Shown: positions 1 to 4,744 of the stretch, piece after piece
Layout: each line of letters starts with the position of its first letter
How positions within the stretch are numbered: position 1 is the stretch's first letter
Assembly: GCA_020354595.1 (NCBI GenBank)
Contig: CP070650.1
Coordinates: 593,239-601,718 of the forward strand
DNA from: Myxococcales bacterium
GTDB lineage: Bacteria > Myxococcota_A > Polyangia > Polyangiales > Houyiibacteriaceae
Direction of reading: 5' to 3'
DNA length: 8,480 bases
Notes under the pieces: generated by a model
What the model was told of the DNA's origin: nothing
The model's input: only the letters and a program-made list of their open reading frames with translations
Database searches by the model: none
Made by a program: the position numbers and the translations under genes

Positions 1-1744
1 AGGACAACCCAGCCCGCCTGAGCGCTCTGCTGACCTCTGATTCGAACCGACCCGGCTCGACCCCGAGGTTGGGGAAATTCTCCGCCTTCCACTCCGGGTA
101 GAGCCACGCTACCTCAGTCACGGCGACTCCCCGGCTCAGCGTGTAGCCCAAACGAGTGCTCATCCGATTGAGCGCTGCAAGCCGCGGCCAAATGTCTGCC
201 TCCGGATTGATGTCGAACGAGAGGTCGACCGGACCCGTCGTCACCGCGCTGTCTTCGCGCGGCCGAAACGGGAACCAGCGCTCCCCGTCCGTGTGCAGGT
301 AGGGGTAAGCGTGACCATGCAGCATCAAGCGGTTGATCCCCGCGCTGAATGCGCGTCCAATCAGCAGCCGCACCTCGTTCTCGGTGAGTGTCAGCGCTCC
401 CACGGTCACCAACGTTTCGCTGCTGGCAAATCGCTTACCGCTGACTTCGGCCGCGGATGCTGCCAACCTTAGAAAGTCGTAGGACCCTCCGGCGTAAAGG
501 CCTTCCGACTCCGGCACATCGGCCATCGCATAGGCGTCGAGCGTGTCCGCATATCCGCCGTGCGACTGGAGTCGAAGGTCGAGCCCCCTTTGCTCGGACC
601 ATGCCTCAGCCGCCGCGATGACTTCTTCGGCGAACAGCGCGCCGCGGTGCGCCTCGTAGTCTTCCCTTGCGCGGAGGCCCCGCTCGTCCGTCGATTGATA
701 CCTGGGTGGTGGCTCTCCGAAGAGGTTGACGTACTCCGACTCGCCGCCATCCAAGAAGAGGAACGGAAGTGCCAAGGTTAGATCATATCCAACACTCGAT
801 TCGAACGTTTCGCCGAAGTTGGTCGTCCATGGAAGCTCGCCGACGAGCTCGAAGCTGTCGATGAACATTGCGCGCGGTGGGCAATCGCTCACCGCGTCGA
901 CCCAAACGCCGAACTGTCGTTCGAGAAAACCATCGATCCCGCGTCGATCGAGGTGATCGATCACTCTTGCTTGCTCCAGTGGCGCTGCATATGCGTTGCC
1001 GAGCGGGTAGTGTTGGGTCCGGTTCTCGTAGATCGCGAAAACCCGATGCGTTCCTGCGGGAACGTCCCAAGTCAGCGTGTTGCCCTCGACGTTCGCGGTG
1101 AGGTCGACGACGTCACCGAGCACGGCGGGTTCGTCCACGGGCTCTTCGAGTATCTCCGCGGCCAGCACCAACACCAGCGTGGTCTCTTCGTCGAACCCGT
1201 CGATCGCTGGAAGGATCCTGTTGGTCGCCTCGATCCACGCCGGGGGCTCCGCTTCAGGCAACGGACCTTCATGCGCAGTGGGACCGTTGAGCGTGAGCTC
1301 CGCGGCGATCAGCTGTCTGGCTCCGTCGTCGCCGACGTCGGGTCCCCCGGTCGGCCAGCCACTGCCGAGCGTGAGATCCCAGGCAAGCCCGAGCTCCTGC
1401 GCCGCGCACCCAGCGGTCCGGAGCCCTTCCAAGAACGAGGATTCGCCGACAGTCCGAATGCGGGAATCCTCGCGCAGATCGGCGTTCGTGATGGCGGACA
1501 TGAAGGGCTGGATCTCGACGGCGCTGTAGCCTAGGTCTGCGAGCTGGCGCAGCTCGTCGCGGAGCGTGGCATCGTCAACCGCGCCGCCGGGCCACCACCA
1601 GCGCGCCTGCGGTCCGAGCTCCCGTGGAGGGTTGGCGAAGACCTCCACGGAGAACTGGTCGTCGTCGACGCCGGGCGAGGTCTGCGCGGTGCTACACCCA
1701 ACCGCGAGGGCGAACAAGATCAACGAAGAAGCAAAGCGAGCCAT
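1..1744 (-). CDS. GH106-type (alpha-L-rhamnosidase-like) lipoprotein, C-terminal part off the left edge
   Basis: The reading frame is open from the start to the window edge, giving 581 codons with no stop. Residues 1-17 form a lipoprotein signal: Arg3, a hydrophobic run, then LAVGC with Cys17 as the lipidation site, so the enzyme probably sits in the outer membrane or periplasm. A short linker leads to the GH106-like start at about residue 39 (PPRELGPQARWWWPGG, then DELRQLADLGYSAVEIQPF). Other family-like stretches are DSFELVGELPWTTNF (about 296-310), RLQSHGGYADTLDAYAMADV followed by PESEG (about 391-415), and SSETL (441-445); Glu412, Glu414 and Glu443 are candidate active-site or metal-binding acids. 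GH106 enzymes remove alpha-L-rhamnose from plant or microbial polysaccharides and are usually about 1000 residues, so some 400 or more are missing here. An ATG six bases upstream (1750) is possible, but AGGA lies only one base from it and seven bases from 1744, so 1744 is preferred. It follows the EXPERA-like gene by about 30 bases, probably in one operon. Confidence 0.85.
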   Translation of the reverse strand, partial: MARFASSLILFALAVGCSTAQTSPGVDDDQFSVEVFANPPRELGPQARWWWPGGAVDDATLRDELRQLADLGYSAVEIQPFMSAITNADLREDSRIRTVGESSFLEGLRTAGCAAQELGLAWDLTLGSGWPTGGPDVGDDGARQLIAAELTLNGPTAHEGPLPEAEPPAWIEATNRILPAIDGFDEETTLVLVLAAEILEEPVDEPAVLGDVVDLTANVEGNTLTWDVPAGTHRVFAIYENRTQHYPLGNAYAAPLEQARVIDHLDRRGIDGFLERQFGVWVDAVSDCPPRAMFIDSFELVGELPWTTNFGETFESSVGYDLTLALPFLFLDGGESEYVNLFGEPPPRYQSTDERGLRAREDYEAHRGALFAEEVIAAAEAWSEQRGLDLRLQSHGGYADTLDAYAMADVPESEGLYAGGSYDFLRLAASAAEVSGKRFASSETLVTVGALTLTENEVRLLIGRAFSAGINRLMLHGHAYPYLHTDGERWFPFRPREDSAVTTGPVDLSFDINPEADIWPRLAALNRMSTRLGYTLSRGVAVTEVAWLYPEWKAENFPNLGVEPGRFESEVSRALRRAGLS

Positions 1745-1776
1745 CGACATGTCCTAGCAGACGCCCAGAGCTTGGC

Positions 1777-2442
1777 CTAGCGGAGCTGACGGATCGAGCG
1801 AATCGTCAGGCCGACAGAAACCCAGATCCAGACCGAGGCGATGGCCCTGTCGAGGTTCGACATGAGGATGTGCGGGCTGTGGCCGACAATGATGTTGGGC
1901 ATGTAATACGCGACGGTGCCGGCGACGTAGAGGCCGTTGAGGAATGTTTCGACGATCGGTCGAATCTTGGCCTGCCGTAGATAGAGAACGCCCACCAACA
2001 ACGCGAGCGGGGCCTCGATGAACAGTTCGAACCAGTAGATCGTGTCGAAGTAGACACGGCCAGGGTGATGCATCGGCAGGGTGTGCACGTCGTTTAGCGC
2101 GATGTACGACTCGGTGAGGTTCGGCATCACTTGGAACAGCCCGGACATGATGTCGCAGCCGGTGTGAAACCACGTTGCATTCAGGAGGAACCAAAGGGTG
2201 GCCATCTTGTCGGTTGCGCTAAACCCGGCCTTCGCTTCCCACGTGCGCCGCGCGATCACGATGGCGCCAACGCTGAGGCCAAAGAACGTCAGGAAGACCG
2301 GAGAGGTCAGGCTCGCTACGACGCGCGAGACGTCGAGCGAAAACGGAAACGTCGAGTCGAGTTGGGCGGGATCGTAGAGCCAGCTCGTCAACGCGGTGCC
2401 GAGGAACAGAAGTACAGGCCAGTAGACGTGCAGAAAGCGCAT
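1777..2442 (-). CDS. EXPERA / emopamil-binding-protein-like integral membrane protein
   Basis: This 221-residue protein has about five hydrophobic segments (near 5-22, 47-65, 82-105, 134-156, 165-185 and 201-217, one or two being short). The pattern resembles the EXPERA fold shared by eukaryotic sterol delta8-delta7 isomerase (EBP), TM6SF and sigma-2 receptor proteins. Seen: His93 followed four residues later by Asp97 in FHTGCD, where EBP has His and Glu; YWFELFIEAPLALL (136-149), with Glu139 and Glu143 where EBP has a conserved Glu before its GP motif; and FLNGLYVAGT followed by YYMPN (167-183), like the Asn and Pro of the last EBP helices. In EBP the acidic and His residues shift a sterol double bond; whether this protein acts on a sterol, another isoprenoid or no small molecule is unknown. 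No good ribosome binding site precedes the ATG. The GH106 lipoprotein gene follows within about 30 bases on the same strand. The family call is by motif spacing, so moderately sure; the substrate is not assigned. Confidence 0.7.
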   Translation of the reverse strand: MRFLHVYWPVLLFLGTALTSWLYDPAQLDSTFPFSLDVSRVVASLTSPVFLTFFGLSVGAIVIARRTWEAKAGFSATDKMATLWFLLNATWFHTGCDIMSGLFQVMPNLTESYIALNDVHTLPMHHPGRVYFDTIYWFELFIEAPLALLVGVLYLRQAKIRPIVETFLNGLYVAGTVAYYMPNIIVGHSPHILMSNLDRAIASVWIWVSVGLTIRSIRQLR

Positions 2443-2464
2443 GGAGCGCAGACTACACCCGTTT

Positions 2465-2493
2465 TTTCGGCTCAGGGCACGCCGCGTGATAAT
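2465..2493 (+). promoter_or_regulatory. Weak sigma70-like promoter candidate for the microprotein gene
   Basis: GATAAT at 2488-2493 matches the -10 consensus at five of six positions. The hexamer 17 bases upstream (TTTCGG) is a poor -35, so the case rests on the -10 box. Transcription would start near 2500 and leave a leader of about 39 bases before the ATG at 2539. Confidence 0.25.
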
Positions 2494-2538
2494 TTCGCCG
2501 ATGCACGCATTGGCGAACCAAGCCGAAAGGGGGAAGCC

Positions 2539-2658
2539 ATGGTGTGGCTCATCACTCTCGCGATCCTAGTGGCCCTCGTTCACTTCGAGCTGTGGCCGAT
2601 TGCAGGTATCTGGCTCTGCTACATGGTGGCCACCTCGCTGACCACCCCCGACCAATGA
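2539..2658 (+). CDS. 39-residue single-pass membrane microprotein
   Basis: The sequence begins MVWLITLAILVALVHFELWP and continues with a second hydrophobic stretch (IAGIWLCYMVATSL) to a short polar tail, TTPDQ. It therefore has one long or two closely packed membrane segments and no soluble domain. The ATG is preceded by AAAGGGGGAAGCC, a strong purine-rich ribosome binding site about five bases from the start, and the upstream frame carries no recognisable protein, so 2539 is taken as the start. It sits between the divergently placed EXPERA-like gene and the end of the DsrE gene, and its stop is only seven bases from the DsrE stop (convergent). I do not recognise the family. The ribosome binding site and the clean hydrophobic pattern support a real gene; function is unknown. 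Confidence 0.55.
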   Translation: MVWLITLAILVALVHFELWPIAGIWLCYMVATSLTTPDQ

Positions 2659-2665
2659 GGTCCGT

Positions 2666-3034
2666 CTAGAAGCTCAGCGTTGCCGCACCCTGCTTGACGA
2701 CCTCGAGCATCGCGGGTGCGCCGGCAATCGTCACACCATCGACGAGATCGTCCTCCGAGTAGCCGCGGACCTTTGCGCAGGGCGGACAGACCAAGACGCT
2801 GCCGCCGTTGGACATCAGATTTCCGATCATGTCTCCCAACGTGGGATCGAGCGGGTTCAAGTGAGCAACGGCTCCCGCGCCCTTGCGTACCCAGTCGACG
2901 CCGGAAGCCACGAGAAACACCGTCACCTCCATGTCCGAAGCGATGCCGGCGTTCGCGATGCTCCAAGCGACCGACGAACGCTCATCATCAAAACCACGCG
3001 AAATCACGACTACCAGCTTGTTGGTCTCTGACAT
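2666..3034 (-). CDS. DsrE-family protein with CPPC motif
   Basis: A 122-residue soluble protein with the DsrE/DsrF-like alpha/beta fold: an N-terminal strand KLVVVISRG, a central strand with EVTVFLVASGVDWV (36-49), then GGSVLVCPPCAKVRGY (77-92) and the ending DDLVDGVTIAGA. Cys83 and Cys86 form a CPPC pair at the place where DsrE/TusD-type proteins carry their sulfur-accepting cysteine. Family members move sulfane sulfur as persulfides in the cytoplasm, often with TusA partners, and a TusA-family gene is divergently transcribed from the same intergenic region. A second ATG lies directly upstream at 3037. The ribosome binding site GGAGGTGA places its GGAGG core six bases from 3034 and three from 3037, so 3034 is preferred. 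The CPPC pair might instead act as a disulfide or metal site; the family call is firm, the partner is inferred. Confidence 0.88.
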   Translation of the reverse strand: MSETNKLVVVISRGFDDERSSVAWSIANAGIASDMEVTVFLVASGVDWVRKGAGAVAHLNPLDPTLGDMIGNLMSNGGSVLVCPPCAKVRGYSEDDLVDGVTIAGAPAMLEVVKQGAATLSF

Positions 3035-3037
3035 CAT

Positions 3038-3059
3038 TCACCTCCGCTCTTCCGAGCGG
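3038..3059 (-). promoter_or_regulatory. Leader of the DsrE gene: strong ribosome binding site abutting a stem-loop
   Basis: Read on the minus strand, a perfect six-base stem (CCGCTC paired with GAGCGG, loop GGAA) occupies 3044-3059. The Shine-Dalgarno GGAGGTGA follows at 3045-3038 and shares two bases with the stem. With the predicted transcription start near 3057 the hairpin would sit close to the 5' end of the message. It could protect the mRNA or tune ribosome access; no U-tract follows, so it is not a terminator. Confidence 0.4.
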
Positions 3060-3063
3060 CGCG

Positions 3064-3092
3064 ATGATACGCACCGGGCCGTCGCACGTCTA
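3064..3092 (-). promoter_or_regulatory. Sigma70-like promoter for the DsrE gene
   Basis: On the minus strand, TAGACG (3092-3087) matches four of six -35 positions and TATCAT (3069-3064) five of six -10 positions, with an exact 17-base spacer. Predicted transcription starts near 3057, about 23 bases before the start codon, which agrees well with the ribosome binding site position. Confidence 0.5.
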
Positions 3093-3108
3093 CGCCAATG
3101 AGATACAC

Positions 3109-3137
3109 TTGACTCCGCAGAGCTGCGCTGTTGGAAT
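3109..3137 (+). promoter_or_regulatory. Sigma70-like promoter candidate for the TusA-family gene
   Basis: TTGACT (3109-3114, five of six) is followed after 17 bases by TGGAAT (3132-3137, four of six). Transcription would begin at about 3144, exactly at the proposed TTG start, which would make the message leaderless. If the gene instead uses the GGAA at 3133-3136 as a ribosome binding site, this promoter cannot be the one used; the two readings exclude each other. Confidence 0.3.
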
Positions 3138-3143
3138 GGCCGC

Positions 3144-3362
3144 TTGGAGCACCGATGGGACGCGGGCGAGATGGGATGCGGACAGCTCGTCTTCGAGCTT
3201 CGTCGCCGCATGAACGAGCTCGAGCCTGGGGAAACGCTCGAGCTCATCGCTCAAAGCCCCGGCGCGCCAACCGACCTACCCGCCTGGTGCCGGATGACCG
3301 GCCACACGTTGTTGTCGGCGGACCATCCCGTCTACCGGATTCGGCGCAAGGAAACGCCATGA
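3144..3362 (+). CDS. TusA-family (SirA-like) sulfur-carrier protein, TTG start
   Basis: A 72-residue protein that fits the length of TusA-family carriers. RWDAGEMGCGQLVFELRRRM (4-23) matches the first strand and helix, with Cys12 at the position of the persulfide-carrying cysteine; the usual CPxP motif is CGQL here, so both prolines are absent. LEPGETLELIAQSPGAPTDL (26-45) and PAWCRMTGHTLLS (46-58) match the conserved DP/DxP and GH regions, with a second cysteine at 49, and the end YRIRRK is typical. Classical TusA passes sulfur from a desulfurase to TusBCD for tRNA thiolation; homologues deliver sulfur in other routes. The frame is open up to a stop at 3099. No ATG precedes the first strand, so TTG 3144 is chosen, with GGAA seven bases upstream; CTG 3123 is an alternative. 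It is divergent from the DsrE gene, a common functional partner. Confidence 0.82.
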   Translation: MEHRWDAGEMGCGQLVFELRRRMNELEPGETLELIAQSPGAPTDLPAWCRMTGHTLLSADHPVYRIRRKETP

Positions 3363-3391
3363 AGCTGGGCGTCCTTTTCGCGACCCCCTAG
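3359..3391 (+). pseudogene. Possible relic: ten-codon frame overlapping the TusA stop (ATGA)
   Basis: The TusA stop TGA (3360-3362) overlaps an ATG at 3359, the classic arrangement for a translationally coupled next gene. The frame reads MKLGVLFATP and then stops at TAG. A short strand-like start of this kind is common in DsrE-type alpha/beta proteins, which often follow TusA genes. The bases after the stop do not continue such a protein in any of the three frames, so if a gene was here it has been truncated, most likely by a deletion ending near the GST gene. It may equally be chance. Confidence 0.25.
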
Positions 3392-3485
3392 CAATGGGCC
3401 CGAGCGCCCTCTCCGCTGCCCCTGCCACTGTTGAGGAGTGCGATTCTCACGACGGCTCGTTGGCGACCGCCCCGGCCCGTTTCGA

Positions 3486-4169
3486 CTAGAGAGAGATCTT
3501 GTCGTATCCGGCGTCGACTCCTTCGCTCTGCAGCCAATGCGGGGGCCAGCTTGCCCGCACCGAGGGTCGCTCCACCATCCGTTCGTACCAGGCGGCGAGC
3601 CGGGGGGTCCGCTTGGAGAGCGTGAGCCCCGTCCTGACCAGGAAAGCCACGCCGGGAAAGACCACGACGTCTGCGAGGCTCAGGTCGTCGCCGACGAAGT
3701 AGTCTCCGCCGTCACCGAGGTGTATTTCCCACCGCGCCATCTCGGTATGAACCTTGCGGAACGCCGCTTTCCGCGGCTCGGGATCTCCATCGTCCGTCTT
3801 TGCACCGAGGGCAAAAAGGATTGCGTCGTCGGTCTCGGACTCGAGGTAGGAAGCTTCGCTCGCCAACACGAGCGTTCGGGCTCTGCCCGCGGTCGAGCGT
3901 GGAATCAAGGGCGGTTCCGGATGCTCCAGCTCGAGGAACAAGCAGATCGCCATGCTCTCGTAGAGGGTCACATCCCCATACCGAAGGATGGGCAATCGGC
4001 CGCGCGGGTTCAGCGCCAGCATCTCCGGGGAGCGATGCTCCCCGGACATGCGGGAAATCCACTTCGCTTCGTACCCGATGCCCTTCTCCTGCAGCGCGAT
4101 GAGCGCCCTCCACACAAACGGTGAGCCGGAGAAGCAATAGATGAGGGGCTTGACGGGGGTCTCACTCAT
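3486..4169 (-). CDS. Glutathione S-transferase family protein
   Basis: A 227-residue cytosolic protein of normal GST length. The N-terminal thioredoxin-like domain (about 8-82) has IYCFSGSPFVWRALIALQEK, with Ser14 or Ser16 as the likely glutathione-activating residue, then GRLPIL with cis-Pro60 and the glutathione-binding pair Glu71-Ser72 in LYESMAICLFLE. The helical C-terminal domain (about 93-205) contains FVGDDLSLADVVVFP, where Ser164 and Asp167 form the N-capping box typical of GSTs. Family members conjugate or reduce electrophiles with glutathione; the substrate cannot be told from sequence. The start ATG at 4169 has only a weak GAGG three bases upstream, but no better start is visible. 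It is convergent with the TusA-family gene (123 bases between the stops) and divergent from the DUF3303 gene, so it is probably transcribed alone. Confidence 0.92.
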   Translation of the reverse strand: MSETPVKPLIYCFSGSPFVWRALIALQEKGIGYEAKWISRMSGEHRSPEMLALNPRGRLPILRYGDVTLYESMAICLFLELEHPEPPLIPRSTAGRARTLVLASEASYLESETDDAILFALGAKTDDGDPEPRKAAFRKVHTEMARWEIHLGDGGDYFVGDDLSLADVVVFPGVAFLVRTGLTLSKRTPRLAAWYERMVERPSVRASWPPHWLQSEGVDAGYDKISL

Positions 4170-4187
4170 GGGCCTCGACGCTACCCG

Positions 4188-4251
4188 AAGCGACGACGCC
4201 CGCCAATAGGCCGCAGGGCCTCGTCGCTTCTAGCGGGCGAAGTCGCGCCCG
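4188..4251. repeat. Nested inverted repeats between divergent GST and DUF3303 genes
   Basis: Three overlapping dyads are visible: AAGCGACGA (4188-4196) with TCGTCGCTT (4221-4229); inside it AGGCC (4208-4212) with GGCCT (4217-4221); and CGGGCG (4234-4239) with CGCCCG (4246-4251). CGCCCGC (4197-4203) can also pair with GCGGGCG (4233-4239), so the folds compete. The first and second together would make a long hairpin. No U-tract follows on either strand, so a regulatory or operator role, or an RNA switch in the GST leader, is more likely than termination. Confidence 0.45.
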
Positions 4252-4348
4252 TTGCGCGTCGCACGGTTGCCCCTTGATGAGGTTTGCCCGCACTGGCACT
4301 CTCGCAGGTCTCACAACATACAACGGCCGAGCCGTAGGAGAATCGATC

Positions 4349-4612
4349 ATGAAGTTCAGTTCAAAGTACACGATTCGTCCCGAGCACAGAAACGAGGCCA
4401 TCAGGCGCTTCCTGGAAGGAGGAGGCCTGCCGCCGGAAGGCGTCAAGATGTTGGGCCGATGGCACAGTACAGCCGATCGCTCCGGCTACTCGCTCGTCGA
4501 AGCCGAAGATGCGGTCGCCATGGCCAAGTGGTCGCACCAGTGGTCAGACCTCCTGACGATCGAAACCTCGATCGTCATTGACGACGAAGAGTTCGTCCAA
4601 GTCCTCGGCTGA
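4349..4612 (+). CDS. DUF3303 family protein
   Basis: An 87-residue single-domain protein whose motifs match DUF3303: MKFSSKYTIRPEHRNEAIRR at the start, PPEGVKMLGRWHS (28-40), GYSLVEAEDAVAMAKW (46-61), and QWSDLLTIETSIVIDDEE near the end. The pattern of strands and helices resembles a dimeric alpha/beta-barrel (ferredoxin-like) fold, but the family has no established biochemical role. The frame is open 75 bases further upstream, but the ATG at 4349 is preceded by TAGGAG (4335-4340) at an eight-base distance and the added residues look unlike the family, so 4349 is the start. It reads away from the GST gene and is followed by a terminator hairpin, so it is likely monocistronic. Confidence 0.85.
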   Translation: MKFSSKYTIRPEHRNEAIRRFLEGGGLPPEGVKMLGRWHSTADRSGYSLVEAEDAVAMAKWSHQWSDLLTIETSIVIDDEEFVQVLG

Positions 4613-4630
4613 GCCTGACCAACCGGCCAC

Positions 4631-4673
4631 GACGCGAAGCGCCCGCCGAATTCTCGGTGGGCGTTTTCGCGTC
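4631..4673 (+). terminator. Rho-independent-like terminator after the DUF3303 gene
   Basis: The core stem pairs CGCCCGCCGA (4640-4649) with TCGGTGGGCG (4654-4663), nine Watson-Crick pairs and one G-T, around the loop ATTC, directly followed by TTTT (4664-4667). An outer arm GACGCGAA (4631-4638) pairs with TTCGCGTC (4666-4673), which lengthens the hairpin but partly uses the T-run. It lies 18 bases past the DUF3303 stop and would insulate the kinase gene downstream. Confidence 0.7.
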
Positions 4674-4710
4674 GAAGCGCCCACCCGCCCCGCGCATCGC
4701 GAAGCCACGG

Positions 4711-4739
4711 TAGACACGTTCGTTTGGGACGTTTAGAAA
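4711..4739 (+). promoter_or_regulatory. Sigma70-like promoter candidate for the kinase operon
   Basis: TAGACA (4711-4716, five of six) and TAGAAA (4734-4739, four of six) are spaced by exactly 17 bases. Transcription would start near 4746, at the kinase ATG (4745), implying a leaderless message or a different true promoter. The upstream terminator supports independent transcription from about this region. Confidence 0.35.
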
Positions 4740-4744
4740 GGGTC

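Noticed and set aside
953..1534. Open frame of 193 codons on the plus strand opposite the GH106 gene
   Set aside because: Arg/Pro-rich composition typical of antisense to GC-rich coding DNA; the minus-strand frame has clear GH106 motifs.
2131..2538. Upstream extension of the microprotein frame
   Set aside because: The extension is antisense to the EXPERA-like gene and very polar and Arg-rich; only the part after ATG 2539 has a ribosome binding site and a coherent hydrophobic pattern.
3131..3391. 86-codon frame overlapping the TusA-family gene in another frame
   Set aside because: Arg-rich shadow; the overlapping frame has TusA motifs. Only its last ten codons, after the ATG at 3359, were kept as a possible relic.
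3438..4124. Long open frame on the plus strand opposite the GST gene
   Set aside because: It is an antisense shadow of a well-recognised GST; its product has no domain pattern and it lacks a ribosome binding site.
4274..4348. 25-codon N-terminal extension of the DUF3303 protein
   Set aside because: The start at 4349 has a TAGGAG site at eight bases and matches the family's usual first residues.
4724..4744. TTG start for the kinase seven codons upstream
   Set aside because: It has no purine-rich site at a useful distance and adds no family-like residues; ATG 4745 is simpler, though not proven.
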